From the NCBI GenBank assembly GCA_017621885.1, contig JAGASD010000040.1, positions 86,335-150,334 of the forward strand: DNA of 64,000 bases. The letters are read 5' to 3'. The notes under the pieces are model-generated. The model searched no databases, was not told the origin of the DNA, and worked only from the letters and a program-made list of their open reading frames with translations. Source of the stretch: Clostridia bacterium. GTDB taxonomy: Bacteria > Bacillota > Clostridia > Oscillospirales > Acutalibacteraceae. Positions 51,057-62,400 of the stretch are shown here, piece after piece (positions within the stretch are counted from its first letter, which is position 1; the number at the start of each line of letters is the position of its first letter). The position numbers and the translations under genes were made by a program.

Positions 51057-52383
51057 CTGTACTCATCTCCTTTCGTTCTTTATCATTAATAATTTCGTTT
51101 ATCTTGTTTTCGATTTTAGGTTCCTGTTCCTGTATCCTGTCACAGATGCGAATATCTTTTCTTAATGCCCTCATTTTCATTGTAAGATTTGAAATATGCT
51201 CTTTCAATTCTGCAACTTCTTTTTCATCACCGGTTCTTTCGGCTGCTTTTAACATTTTGCGAAGTCGGTTCCTTGCTTCATCACATTCCTGAATTTGACT
51301 TTTGCAAGAAGTTTTAAATTCTTCAAGTTGTTCCGGTGTTTCAATATCGTTATCACACAAAAGATTTTGTTGCTCAATCAGCTTATCGAGCTTTCGCATC
51401 TCATCAATCAGGTATTTATCAATCTCTCTGTTTGTGTTTGGATTTTTCTTTACATATTGAACAACCGTTACAAAAGAAACATACACTTCTCTGTAATTAG
51501 GCTCATCAAGAGGTTCAAAAAATTCCTGAACAAGATTGTCTTGCTCAGGAATATCTATTTTATATCTTTGCCATTTTGACATTAACCGTCTTTCAATATC
51601 TTGCGGTGTGTAACCCTCACCAAGAGTTTTCAACCTTCTCGGTCTTTCAAATTTAGGATGTGATATGGTCGGATACTTTCGTTCAAAGTTGAAAGAGTAT
51701 CCGAGTTTTCTCATTTCGGTATAAAAGCCTTTTTCACTTGTTGTTTTTAAAATGCACTCATCAATATCTCTTTTAATAATGGCATTCTTTGTCCATTCAC
51801 CGTTTTTCTCTGCCATATATAAGTCGTAAGGTTTGCGACTTCGCTTTTTAGGATTTTCAATAACAGACAATTCATATTCTCTGCATAGCTCATCAGAGAT
51901 TTCTCTCAATCTTGCATAGCTTTGATTGTTATCATAATATTTTTTACCGTCCATAAATGAAACAGAATTTAAAACATAATGGTTATGAAGACAACCTGTG
52001 TTAAGATGAGTTGCAACCACTACTTCAAATCTGTCACCAAATGCACGGCGGGCAAACTCTTTTCCGAGTTCGTGTATTGATTCGGGGTTTCCTTCACCAG
52101 GAGCAAAAGATTGAATGATGTGATAGCCAAGAATTTTATCTGTCTTATGCCATTCTTTTTTTGTTTCCGTCATTTTATTTAGTGCATTTTCGTATCTGCA
52201 ATTTATTCCGTCAACAAAAAACTTCTGTTCTGTTTTTAAATCATCAACCGTATAATCGAGAGCATTATGCAAATCTAAAAATATCTCTTCATAGTTTTCA
52301 TTAAGAGTTTTCTTTTTATTACCGATATATGAAATGGTTTTATCAAGACGCGATTGAATATCTTTGATGAAAATTATTCCCAT
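50998..52383 (-). CDS. Relaxase/mobilisation nuclease (MobA/VirD2-type, MOBP-like)
   Basis: The 461-residue protein has the three-histidine metal site ATHLNTGCLHNHYVLN in its first third. A Tyr near the N-terminus (SYIGNKKKT) is the likely nicking Tyr. It has a long charged coiled-coil tail. It nicks oriT and stays bound to the 5' end during transfer. AGAGGAACAGAAGACG precedes the ATG, and the MobC stop overlaps by 10 bases. The oriT candidate lies 450 bases upstream. Confidence 0.9.
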   Translation of the reverse strand: MGIIFIKDIQSRLDKTISYIGNKKKTLNENYEEIFLDLHNALDYTVDDLKTEQKFFVDGINCRYENALNKMTETKKEWHKTDKILGYHIIQSFAPGEGNPESIHELGKEFARRAFGDRFEVVVATHLNTGCLHNHYVLNSVSFMDGKKYYDNNQSYARLREISDELCREYELSVIENPKKRSRKPYDLYMAEKNGEWTKNAIIKRDIDECILKTTSEKGFYTEMRKLGYSFNFERKYPTISHPKFERPRRLKTLGEGYTPQDIERRLMSKWQRYKIDIPEQDNLVQEFFEPLDEPNYREVYVSFVTVVQYVKKNPNTNREIDKYLIDEMRKLDKLIEQQNLLCDNDIETPEQLEEFKTSCKSQIQECDEARNRLRKMLKAAERTGDEKEVAELKEHISNLTMKMRALRKDIRICDRIQEQEPKIENKINEIINDKERKEMSTDERFRRRSRTNREDDITGR

Positions 52384-52715
52384 CGTCTTCTGTTCCTCTT
52401 AAGACAATTAATTTCCTCTTTCATACCATCTTCAATTAAATCAAGTTCGCAAAGATGTTTTTGAAGTTCCAATGAGTTAAACACTCCGTTTGACTTTGCA
52501 ATTACTAATACTTGATTGATATTATTCCCAATCATTCGTAACTCTCTAATCCATTTTCGGTAATCAATAGAGGGAGCTTCGACAAGGATTGCTGTATTTA
52601 ATAAGAACCTTAAAACCTCAGATTTAGACTTTTTTGTTTTGATTGAGAATTCATTAAGCAAAGAAACTTCATCATCACTCAGAAATAAATGAATATCATT
52701 TGTTCTTTTCCTCAT
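52374..52715 (-). CDS. MobC-like mobilisation accessory protein
   Basis: The 113-residue protein looks like the MobC/NikA family: an N-terminal ribbon-helix-helix (DIHLFLSDDEVSLLNEFSIK), then IRELRMIGNNINQVLVIAKS, and a helical tail. These bind oriT and open it for the relaxase. It ends inside the relaxase start, and its ATG overlaps the TGA of the 34-residue ORF (ATGA). Confidence 0.85.
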   Translation of the reverse strand: MRKRTNDIHLFLSDDEVSLLNEFSIKTKKSKSEVLRFLLNTAILVEAPSIDYRKWIRELRMIGNNINQVLVIAKSNGVFNSLELQKHLCELDLIEDGMKEEINCLKRNRRRWE

Positions 52716-52816
52716 TCAATCAATCCTTTATTTCTCATTTTAATTGTTATAACGGCTTTTGCAATTTCAGAAGTTACACATAAAGTAACTGCTGAAATTA
52801 TGAGTAAACTGTCCAT
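52712..52816 (-). CDS. 34-residue hydrophobic ORF upstream of MobC
   Basis: It starts at 52816 with GGAAGGAGATGATAACA upstream and ends in an ATGA overlap with mobC. The product begins MDSLLIISAVTLCVTSEIAK, one hydrophobic helix with a short basic tail (MRNKGLIE). It lies immediately after the oriT candidate. No function is known; coupling suggests it is translated. Confidence 0.55.
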   Translation of the reverse strand: MDSLLIISAVTLCVTSEIAKAVITIKMRNKGLIE

Positions 52817-52843
52817 TGTTATCATCTCCTTCCACGGGGTATT

Positions 52844-52899
52844 AGGGGTGTGAAACCCTAACAAGCGAATTTATGTGGATATAAATTCAGTGCTTGTTA
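52844..52899. other. Candidate oriT: cruciform beside the mobilisation genes
   Basis: A nested inverted repeat is present. TAACAAGC (52859-52866) pairs with GCTTGTTA (52892-52899), and inside it GAATTTAT (52867-52874) pairs with ATAAATTC (52881-52888) around the loop GTGGAT. A smaller AGGG/CCCT pair sits at 52844-52859. It lies in the non-coding gap directly upstream of mobC and the relaxase, as oriT does in such elements. The nick position is not known. Confidence 0.65.
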
Positions 52900-52924
52900 A
52901 GACTTAGCCGCAGGCTTTTACCCT

Positions 52925-53185
52925 TTAATACAGTTCGTCGTAAAGATACTCTCGCTCTTCAGAGCAGCAGTCATCATCACAATCTTCATCGCAATTATCA
53001 CAAGGGTTTTCCGCCGAACTCTCTGCTTCGCAGACGATTGAATCAATATTATTTTCGGTAAATTCAATTACATCAGTATTAAATAAAATGTCTTTTGCTT
53101 TAGCGATTGCTTCATCACCGCAACAAGCATTAATCTTCATCGGCTTCTTAAATGTTACCGAAACTGCTACATTATAGGATTTCAT
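52925..53185 (-). CDS. Small acidic Cys-rich protein
   Basis: The 86-residue product has a beta-stranded N-terminus (KSYNVAVSVTFKKPMKINA) and an acidic tail with a cluster of Cys (CDNCDEDCDDDCC). The cluster may bind a metal. Its N-terminus resembles the DpnD/PcfM-like start of the next gene upstream, suggesting a common origin. It is part of the accessory operon, with no assigned function. Confidence 0.55.
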   Translation of the reverse strand: MKSYNVAVSVTFKKPMKINACCGDEAIAKAKDILFNTDVIEFTENNIDSIVCEAESSAENPCDNCDEDCDDDCCSEEREYLYDELY

Positions 53186-53199
53186 TTTCAGTTCCTCCG

Positions 53200-53763
53200 T
53201 TATCTTTCGTAATCTTTATTTTTGTTTGGATTATATGGAACCTTTGTTATTCCATCTCCGGTTCTGTAAAACCTTTCGGGATACTTAAATTTTTTGAGAT
53301 ATTCTTCAGTTTGTTTATCAGATAAGCTGCCGAGATTATCTTCAATTACTCCGCAAACAAAACAAGTACCCGAAATTACATCTTGAACTTTGCCAGCTTC
53401 ATCACACAACCCTCTGTTGAATGGCAAGTTCCTTTCTTTACCTTCTCGGTTATGAATAATTAACACATCATCCAAAGAAACAACATCAATATTACCGCCG
53501 ACAATATTCTGCATACCTTTAAGTGATGCATCTATTTCTGCTGCTCTTGCAACCTTGCCGGGTTCAAGTAAAACAACTTTTATTTTTTCAGGTTCATATT
53601 CTTTGGCATCAAAAACAACTTCCGAAAAATTATCAGCATCAAGAATGTGTTCACCTTTGTACCAATCATCGGTTACAATCTGTTCTGCTTCTTCCTGAGT
53701 TTCTGCTTCAACTTCAACTTTCTTTTTTAAAGTTTCAGTTATTGTTACTTCAAATTTTTTCAT
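53200..53763 (-). CDS. DpnD/PcfM-like and DUF3846 fusion protein
   Basis: The 187-residue protein has two parts. Residues 1-50 (KFEVTITETLKKKVEVEAET, later GEHILDADNF) match the DpnD/PcfM fold. Residues ~58-150 (IKVVLLEPGKVARAAEIDAS, then GGNIDVVSL) match DUF3846. Such proteins are common on Tn1549-type elements, with no known biochemical role. The ATG overlaps the stop of the Toprim gene by one base (TAATG). Confidence 0.75.
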   Translation of the reverse strand: MKKFEVTITETLKKKVEVEAETQEEAEQIVTDDWYKGEHILDADNFSEVVFDAKEYEPEKIKVVLLEPGKVARAAEIDASLKGMQNIVGGNIDVVSLDDVLIIHNREGKERNLPFNRGLCDEAGKVQDVISGTCFVCGVIEDNLGSLSDKQTEEYLKKFKYPERFYRTGDGITKVPYNPNKNKDYER

Positions 53764-54722
53764 TATCTACAAGCGACCTCCTTTTCAAAAGTTCTGTATG
53801 GTAGATTTTTTGAATAGCACAAATAATCATTAACATCTTTACCTACGGGTACAAAATGTTTTTTTACTGTGTATTTATCTTTCAATAGATTGCTTATTAC
53901 CTCTGCAGCTTTACGGCCTGCAGAGTCATTATCCAAATGAAGATAAACTGTTTTCAGTTGAGGATTATCTTTGAGTACAGTTCGCAATGAGAGTGGTATC
54001 TGTGCATTATTCATATTTTTTGTCGGCTTATATACTCCGGATAAAGAAACAAGGTTCTGACTTTTAAAATCAGAACCCTGTTCATAAAGAAGAGTTGCAT
54101 AGGATAATAAATCTATTGCACCTTCAAAAATATGAATATTTGTATTATCTTTATTTACTAACCGAAAAGGAAAAGTTTTATCACTACCGTAAGCATCACC
54201 GATATATCTGTACTTTTCTGTGCCACGCATACCTGCATATTTAGGAATATTGTTTTCGTCATAGCCGACAAAAACAATATTGTTCATCGGCACACTTTGA
54301 TAGAGCATACCGTGTTCAATGAAGTAGGAAATAACATTTTCGTTAATTCCTCTTTGTTTCAAATACTCAATAGCAATATCATTGTTTTCAGCTTTAGTAG
54401 GAAGTATTAAATTTCTTTCTTCCTTCGGTTTGGGTTTTTCATACTGTTTTCTTAAAGCAATTTCATCATTTGCAATTTGCGAAACTGCTTCTATGAAAGT
54501 CATATCTCTTACTCTCATAAGATAATCAACAGCACTTCTTCCGCCTATACCTCTTGACCACCACATCCACATTCCGTTTGATATTTTCAAACTGTCGTGA
54601 GTTTTGGTAGTATAGGTGTTGCCAGAAATTCTGACAAGCTCGTTAGGTTCATAAGTTTGCAGATAAGTGAGAAGATCCATTTCCCTTGCTCTGTTGATAG
54701 CACTTTGAGAATAATATGCCAT
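53763..54722 (-). CDS. Toprim-domain protein (DUF3991), primase-like
   Basis: The 319-residue protein starts with a DUF3991-like domain (INRAREMDLLTYLQTYEPNE, GRSAVDYLMRVRDM). A Toprim domain follows (IHIFEGAIDLLSYATL, then TVYLHLDNDSAGRKAA) with the E and DxD acidic residues. Toprim proteins of this type may prime or process incoming single-stranded DNA. It overlaps the DpnD/PcfM gene by one base and follows the DUF3848 gene closely. Confidence 0.88.
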   Translation of the reverse strand: MAYYSQSAINRAREMDLLTYLQTYEPNELVRISGNTYTTKTHDSLKISNGMWMWWSRGIGGRSAVDYLMRVRDMTFIEAVSQIANDEIALRKQYEKPKPKEERNLILPTKAENNDIAIEYLKQRGINENVISYFIEHGMLYQSVPMNNIVFVGYDENNIPKYAGMRGTEKYRYIGDAYGSDKTFPFRLVNKDNTNIHIFEGAIDLLSYATLLYEQGSDFKSQNLVSLSGVYKPTKNMNNAQIPLSLRTVLKDNPQLKTVYLHLDNDSAGRKAAEVISNLLKDKYTVKKHFVPVGKDVNDYLCYSKNLPYRTFEKEVACR

Positions 54723-54723
54723 A

Positions 54724-55062
54724 TTATCGACTGTCCCTGTCTACTCTTACTCTTGCAAGTTTAATAAGCTCATTCGCCTTATTCTCAATACAATCACGAA
54801 TTTCATTCATATGGTCACCCTCGTGTTTCTCCCAAGCAAGGAATAATTTATCAAGAGGTTTCTTTTCTCTCAAAAGAGCTTTACACTGTTTTTCATCAAG
54901 GTCATTTTCTTCAAGGGACAATAAAATATCTTCTCGGATAACAAGTTCGTATGCGTATTGAATTACATTTTCAGGAGTCATAGTTTTTAATGAACTTATG
55001 AACTCCTGTTGCTCTGCATATATCTTTTCGTATAATGCAGTGTTTAACTGTTCAAGTGTCAT
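54724..55062 (-). CDS. DUF3848 family protein
   Basis: The 112-residue helical protein shows the DUF3848 pattern: LNTALYEKIYAEQQEFI, then IQYAYELVIREDILLSLEEN, then KALLREKKPLDKLFLAWEKH. This family is known only from conjugative elements. It lies in the accessory gene row between the Cys-rich small protein and the Toprim protein. No activity is known. Confidence 0.8.
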   Translation of the reverse strand: MTLEQLNTALYEKIYAEQQEFISSLKTMTPENVIQYAYELVIREDILLSLEENDLDEKQCKALLREKKPLDKLFLAWEKHEGDHMNEIRDCIENKANELIKLARVRVDRDSR

Positions 55063-55219
55063 TTTTGCTTTCCTCCTTTTCTGTTTCAGGACATTTAATG
55101 ATTATAGCTCTGAAACTTTGTTTGCAAGTTCTTTTACAATGCTCACAGATTTTGTTTAACTCAATATCACCATTTATATTTTTATAAAAAGACATCTCAT
55201 CTGCTTTTGTTTTGCTCAC
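55052..55219 (-). CDS. 55-residue Cys-motif small protein
   Basis: A GTG at 55219 overlaps the stop of the 96-residue gene (GTGA), and the frame ends at 55052 inside the DUF3848 start. The product begins SKTKADEMSFYKNINGDIEL and has a CEHCKRTC metal-binding pattern near residue 25 followed by KQSFRAIIIKC. This small Cys ORF recurs in Tn1549-like operons. The function is unknown. Confidence 0.6.
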   Translation of the reverse strand: MSKTKADEMSFYKNINGDIELNKICEHCKRTCKQSFRAIIIKCPETEKEESKNDT

Positions 55220-55506
55220 ATAATATCACCCACTTTATTTATTTTTTCCATAAGTTTTCTTGCTGTACTTTTTCTTGTTTCCGTGCAAGGCGGTAATAAC
55301 CTTATTGAAAGTCTGTCCTTTTGAATTTCATATTCAACAGTGCCTTCATCCTCGGAAATACATTTACAAAGTGACGGATATTTTTCAGCATACGATAAAA
55401 GTCTGTTTTTCAAATTTGTGTTTGCAGTTATAGCGGTAGTTGTTTTATCATACTCGTTAAAGTATATCTCAGTTCTCTTATCTTTCTTCACATAATAATA
55501 AGCCAT
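55216..55506 (-). CDS. Conserved 96-residue protein of the element
   Basis: The product begins MAYYYVKKDKRTEIYFNEYD, is mixed alpha/beta and has a tail with ARKLMEKINKVGDIM. It has two Cys (CKC) and a Glu-rich strand. I do not recognise the family, but position and overlap with the next ORF (GTGA) support it as a translated gene of the accessory operon. Confidence 0.55.
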   Translation of the reverse strand: MAYYYVKKDKRTEIYFNEYDKTTTAITANTNLKNRLLSYAEKYPSLCKCISEDEGTVEYEIQKDRLSIRLLPPCTETRKSTARKLMEKINKVGDIM

Positions 55507-55861
55507 ATACGATTACCTCTTTTTTTCAAAACTTTTCTAACACCTGTTTTTTACAAAAAAATTAACGGTTCAAATCGTTAAGAATTAGAAAAAATCCAAT
55601 AGATTTTCTTCAATCGAGGCTTTGGTCATTTAAAAATTTCTATTTGACGATTTGCTATTTCTGCCCGTAGTATAAAAAATGGTAAAATAAATTCTTTTTT
55701 AATTTGAATTTGTAAACAAATTGTAAATTCACGGTTTTTTTGTGTAACTTTTTCCTTTTAGCGACATATATATATGGAATAAAAAATTTTATAAAAAGTG
55801 TTACATTTTCGCAGTTTCGACACTTTATAATATGAAGAGAATAATTTTAGGACTGTTTAAA
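55507..55861. other. Divergent promoter region with an inverted repeat
   Basis: No gene. TTAACG-GTTCAAAT-CGTTAA (55562-55581) is a perfect inverted repeat, possibly an operator of the accessory operon. A TATAAT lies at 55828-55833, overlapping the first ATG of the plus-strand gene, which supports its internal start at 55862. Confidence 0.5.
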
Positions 55862-56458
55862 ATGAAAAATGAAATACAAATTACAGATGAAGTTGCTCTT
55901 TCAATACGAAGCTTATGGCATATTGATTCGATGATTGAAAAGAAAAGAATTATAAATTATTATGACAACTTAAACCGTCTGTTTTTACTTATCGACAATC
56001 ATCCTGATTTGTTTAGTAAAGAAGAATTGCTAAGATATAGAAACTTGAAAGAAAAGCTATCAGACGAAGAAAAGAAGTTAATATCAGAAATTTTCACTTC
56101 TTTACATATGGGTATCATTTCTTTGCCACCTGAATATACAGTAGATGAAGTTAAAGACCTTTATAGCAAAGGCTTATATTTTACCAAAGATGAGCTTGAA
56201 GAATTCATTGAATGGCAGTTTGTTATTGATGATGAAAAACATAACCCCGAACTTGTAATATTGTTTGGAGAATATTTGGAAAAGCATTTATATTTTGACA
56301 CTGTTGAAGAAGCTGAAAAAGTGTGGGATGAGTATGATGCTTCTCACAAACAGGAAAAACACCATACTCCCACAATTTATCTTTCTACTGATTTATCTCT
56401 AACAGATTTATCTCTTTCTTCCTGCTCAACCTCACCATCAACAATTTCATTATCGTGA
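55862..56458 (+). CDS. Unknown acidic helical protein on the opposite strand
   Basis: The start at 55862 is preferred because a TATAAT overlaps the earlier ATG at 55832. The 198-residue product begins MKNEIQITDEVALSIRSLWH and is mostly helical and acidic. It ends with a Ser/Thr-rich tail (STDLSLTDLSLSSC) that overlaps the last 82 bases of the helicase gene on the other strand. The tail is unlike the rest and may be an artefact of convergent overlap. No family is recognised. Confidence 0.5.
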   Translation: MKNEIQITDEVALSIRSLWHIDSMIEKKRIINYYDNLNRLFLLIDNHPDLFSKEELLRYRNLKEKLSDEEKKLISEIFTSLHMGIISLPPEYTVDEVKDLYSKGLYFTKDELEEFIEWQFVIDDEKHNPELVILFGEYLEKHLYFDTVEEAEKVWDEYDASHKQEKHHTPTIYLSTDLSLTDLSLSSCSTSPSTISLS

Positions 56459-59400
56459 TGGTCCATATCAAGAAGTGCATTAAGCTCTGCTAACCTCTCC
56501 ATTTTCTGTGAGAGTTCTTCTTCCTGCGGGAACGGTCTTTCAACCTCGGCTTTAGCATTTTCAAGCTGAACCTTTGTATCAGCAAGTCTTTCTTCACAAA
56601 CCTTTAATTTGTCAGGCATTGAAGATATAAGGTTATCAAGACGGGTAATATTACCGTAAATATCAGCACCGAGAGATACAGAATGTCTGAGAGAACCTAC
56701 AAGAGTTAATACATATTCTTTTTCAAAAGAATTGAATGACAGCTCCATATTAAAGCCACGATATGAACCGATTTGTTTCGGGTCGGGTGATGTCATCGCC
56801 TTACAAGCTACCAATATCGCTGAACCTGCACCTTTCTTTTCGTCATAGGTAACATCTTCAACTACCATAGGAGAGAAGTTATCTGCATTAAGGAAGGTGT
56901 TTTCTTTTGCTCTTTCAATATCGGTTTGATAGCCTACAATTCGTTCTTCACCTTGCTTTATCTGTTGCGGATAAAACTTAATTATTCTGTCCTCAAGGCT
57001 GTATCTCTGACTTAAATGGTTCTGTTTTAAGAGTTTGAGTTTTGATACGGCAACATCCAAATCCATTTTTTCTTTGATATACGGATTACCTGTTGCGAGA
57101 GCTTTGATTTCGGCATAAGATAACGCCTGCTCGTCAACATCTTCTGCTGAACGCACAGGCGATTTTGAAGTCATAATCTGACCTATAAACTTTTGCTTAT
57201 TCTCAACGAGCTGATAAAGATATGCATCAAAAGTCTGCTCTGTAACATAACTGTAAATCTCAACTTCGGGGTTCTCATTACCTTGTCGAACAATTCTTCC
57301 TTCACGCTGCTGAAGGTCAGCGGGCCTCCACGGACAATCCGTATGATGAATTGCTATGAGCTTCTGCTGAACATTAGTACCGGCACCCATTTTTGCAGTT
57401 GAACCTATAAGAACACGAACCTGACCTGAACGGACTTTTCCGAAAAGGTCTTTTTTCTTTGCTTCACTATCTGCATTATGAATAAAGGCAATTTCACTTT
57501 CCGGGACACCTTTTGCAATAAGTTTCTTCTTGATGTCATCATAAACATTAAACTTACCATCATTATGCGGAGTAGATAAATCACAGAAAATAAGCTGTGT
57601 AGATTTCTGCGGAGTTGTTCGCTCCCAAATGCCATAAACATTATCAACACAAGCTGCAACCTTACTGTCAGGGTCATCCGGTAACATTTCATTGAATAGT
57701 CTTTGGTCAAGTGCTAACTTTCTGCCGTCATTGGTAATGAGAAGCATATTATCAACACTTGAATCAACCATTTTGTTTCTTACCTTTTCGGCTCGTTCTG
57801 AAAGAGATTCAACAATCTTTTTTTGGTGGTCTGTCGGCTTAACTGCAATATTATGAAAGTTTGCTTTAGGAACGGGAAGATTAAGCATATCTGCCGTCTG
57901 TATATCTGCGACCTGCCTGAACATCATCATAAGTTCAGGGAGGTTATAGAACTTAGCAAATCGTGTTTTAGCTCGGTATCCCGTACCTTCAGGAGCAAGC
58001 TCAATAGCAGTAACAGTTTCACCAAAGGTTGAAGCCCAAGAGTCGAAATGCTGTAAGTGCTTATCTTCCAAAGCATCATACTGAAGGTATCTTTGCATTG
58101 TGTAAAGCTCTACCATTGAGTTTGAAACGGGAGTGCCCGTTGCAAATATAACACCCTTGTTTCCGGTCACTTCATCAAGGTATCTGCACTTCATATAAAG
58201 GTCAGAAGATTTCTGTGCTTCTGTCTGTGCGATACCGCCCACGTTCCTCATTTTTGTATATAAAAAGAGGTTCTTAAAGTTATGAGCCTCATCAACAAAG
58301 AGTCTATCAACACCGAGTTCTTCAAAGGTAACAACATCGTCTTTTCGGCTTTGGTCATTGAGCTTATCAAGTTTAGTCTGTAATGACTTCTTCGTTTTTT
58401 CAAGCTGTTTAACGGTGATTTTCTCACCTCTGTCATACTTGATTTGTGCTACACCGAGAGTGATTTCATCAATCTGTCGCTGAAGCATTTCTCTCTGCCT
58501 TTCAATGCTTATAGGGATTTTCTCAAACTGTGAGTGACCTATGATAATAGCATCATAATCACCCGTAGCAATTCGAGCACAGAACTTTTTACGATTCTTC
58601 GTTTCAAAATCCTTTTTAGTAGCAACAAGAATGTTTGCTGACGGATAAAGCTGAAGGTATTCAGATGCCCACTGCTCTGTAAGGTGGTTAGGAACTACAA
58701 TAAGGGATTTATTGCACAGACCCAGCCTTTTGCTTTCCTGTGCTGCTGCAACAATTTCAAAAGTCTTGCCTGCACCAACAACATGAGCAAGTAAAGAATT
58801 ACCACCGTACATAATACGGGCAACTGCATTTATCTGATGAGGTCGTAAAGATATTTCAGGGTTCATACCCGAAAATGTGATATGACTACCGTCATATTCA
58901 CGAGCTCGCATAGAATTGAATAAATCATTATATATTCTTACAAGTCTTTCTCTTCGGTTCGGGTCTTTCCAAATCCAATCTTGAAAGGCTTGTTTTATCA
59001 TTTCCTGCTTACCCTGAGCAATAGCAGTTTCTTTTTTATTAAGAACAGGTTTCTTGTTTCCATGTTCATCTTCCACATAGTCAAAGATACGGACATCCTT
59101 AAGATTAAGAGTATCTTCAATAATCTTGTAACCGTTGATTCTGCTTGTACCGTAAGTGTTATTAGCAACAACATTAGTACGGTCATAAGATTTGTTCGCA
59201 ATAGTCCATTCACCTGTAAGCTCGGTATATTTTACTTTAATATTCCATTGAGCATAACGAGGTGTCTGCAAAATTTCATACACAAATCTTTCTACATCTT
59301 CAGGCGGGAGCCAAGTTGCACCCAAACGAACAGAGATTTCACTTGCTGTCAAATCTTTAGGCTGAACCTTTTCAAGCATTTCCACATTGATATTATAATC

Positions 59401-62400
59401 ATCAGGATAAAGCTCTGCTGTTCTTCTTGCAAGTTCAAGTTTCTTTCTAACATTTCCTGAAAGATATTCATCCGCAGGCAGATACCTTGCATCATTACTG
59501 TGTTCAGATGTGTATTCCGGGTTTAAGAAGATAACACCTTTGAGTTCTTCAAAGAGTTCCTGTTCTGTCTTTCCCGTAAGCTCACACATAAATTCCATAT
59601 CAACCTTTGCTTTTTCACCGATTGATACAGCGAGTGCCTCACTTGCAGTTGAAACAGATGTTACCTTAATATGAGGTTTGATTGTTCTCTTTGTAAACAT
59701 ATCCGCTTTGCGTTTAAGTTCGCCATTTTCACCGATAATTTCAAGTGAACAAAGCAAACAATATGAACTGTCATCGGCAAAGGCTAATCTGTTAGCTCTT
59801 GCATTGAGAAGTCCGTATTTCTTTGTAAAATCATCATATAAGGTGTTTAATCTGTCCTGTGCAGAAAGAATAGCAGAATCGGGATAATCGTCCGTTTGAA
59901 GTCGTATAAGCTCTCTTACACAATCACGGATTTTAATCATACCCTTAATTCTGTTTTCGGCTGTTGCAGAAACATCAACAGGGTTCATTCTGCTGTTTTG
60001 ACGATAATATATCTTATCTTCAACAACAGTAAAACTGAAGTTTTTTACATTCGGGTCTGCGGGAACTGAATTATCTTCAACCTCACCAATTTCCGAAATA
60101 TCAAACTCCGTAATTTCTGCGTGAATATTCTGTATTGCTTCACTTAAAAGGTCAGAGAGATTTCTGTCCTCATACGGCTTACAAGTCAAGGAATGACCGA
60201 ACTGCGAGGACTCCATAACCATTTCACCGAGTACCATATCGGGATGGTCTATAAAATACTTGTTGTATTCATTACCGTTCTCATCACGGTCAAGGTGTAC
60301 CCAATCAGGTTCATCATTTACAAGCGTATCTCTTTTCTGCAAGAAGAGAATATCGGATGTTACCTCTGTACCTGCATTAGCTTTGAAAGTATTATTCGGC
60401 AAACGAATAGCGCCGAGAAGCTCGGCTCTCTGTGCAATATACTTTCTTACATTTGAGTTTCTCTTGTCCATTGTACCCGATGATGTGATAAATGCAATTA
60501 CACCACCGGGGCGAACCTTATCAAGTGTCTTACCGAAAAAGTAATCGTGTATGAGCCAATTATTCTTGTCATACTTTTTATCAATTACTTTGAATTGTCC
60601 GAAAGGCACATTACCTATTGCAACATCAAAGAAACTATCAGGAAGTGATGCGTTTTCATAACCTTGAACTGTAATACCCGATTTCTGATACAACTGCTGA
60701 GCTATACGACCTGTTAAACTGTCAAGTTCAACACCGAAGAATTTACTCTGTTGCATACCATCCGGAAGCATACCTATAAAGTTACCCGTACCGCAAGACG
60801 GTTCAAGAATATTACCTTCACTGAATCCCATATTACCGAGTGCTTCATACATAGCACGGATAACTACGGGAGGTGTATAGAAAGCAGTAAGTGTGCTTTC
60901 TCGTGCTGCAGCATATTCTTCGGGGGAGAGGGTTACAATAAGCTCTTTGTATTCATCTGCCCAATTTGCTTTGCTTTCATCAAAAGCATCAGCAAGACCG
61001 CCGAAGCCAACATACTTTGAAAGTATTTCCTGTTCTTCGGGAGTTGCAAGACGGTTTTCAAATTCAAGCTCGTGCAAAAGGTTGATTGCAGCCATATTAT
61101 TACGGAATTTCTCTTTCGGACCGCCAACACCTAAATTATCATCCGTTATTCTGAAATTGTGTTTTTCACTATCAGGAATAGTAGGATGAAGTGTTATTAC
61201 TTTCTCTTTCTTTTCTTCCCAAGCGGGTGGAGTGAGCGTAGGTTCTTCCGTCTTAATTGTTTCCACAACAATATCATAAGGAAGTCCGTTTTCTACTGCG
61301 GGATATTCAGCAACCTTTTCAGTTGTATATTCCTGCTTTTCAGGTGCCAAATGCTCACGAACAAAACCGATTTTTTCAACTCTGTTTATAGGATAAATTG
61401 ATGTTGTATCACGCATTGACACATCACCAAACACGGGGTCAATCTTTTCAATGACATATTTATCACCGTCAATTATGACCTCTTTGCCGATAAGTTCTGC
61501 ATCAGTAATTTCTTCCGCTTTTTCTTCTTCGGCTCGTTCCAAGTAAGGACTTGGAATTACCTCAAAGCCTTGTGGCGGTGGGTCAAGCTCGTTAATAAAG
61601 TCTCTTGAAATTGTATTGCCGTCTTTATCGGCATAAACAACAACCGACATCGGAGTTCCGTAGTAGTTTTCATCCTTAATATCTTTTACAAACTGATATT
61701 CGCTCGTGTATTCAATACTTTCACGAACTTTACCGTCTGTATGAAGATAATCAATTCTTCCTACAGGTTTGCTTTCTACGGGGTCTTCCTTGTTCTGAGA
61801 AACAATCGTATAGGTTTTTCTCTCACCGTTTTCAAGAGAACATACTGCAACATCAAAACCTCTGTCTGTAAGCATATTAAGATAAGTTTCAAGACGATGC
61901 TTTGGAATGCCACACATATCAACAGTAACATTATCACCGATTGTTCTGTGAGTAAGCTGTAAATCAAGTGCTTCTGCCATATCCTTTGCATCTTCGCCAA
62001 GAGCTTCAAAGAAATCTCCAACCTGATACAAAAACAGCTTATCAGCATTTTCAGCCTTAAGCTCGTTATACTGTTGCCAATACGGATTTAATATACTGTC
62101 CTTAACAGGTACACCGTAGCTTTCTGATAATTCTTTAAAATCTTTGAGCAGTTCATCACGAATACCAAGAACAGAACCGTCTTTTTCAAAAACAAAGGCT
62201 TCTTTTACAAGGAATTCATAAAACTCTTTTCCACTCCAGAGATTATCATTATCTCTTGCAACAAGAATACCACCTTCATAAGTCAGGTCAATATCTTCAA
62301 TCTTTAATGCAGAAAGAACCTTGTATAATACTTCTGTTTCTTTAGTTTCCGGCTGAATAAAAGTTAATATAGGAGCCTCTGCACTCTTTGCTTCATCAAC

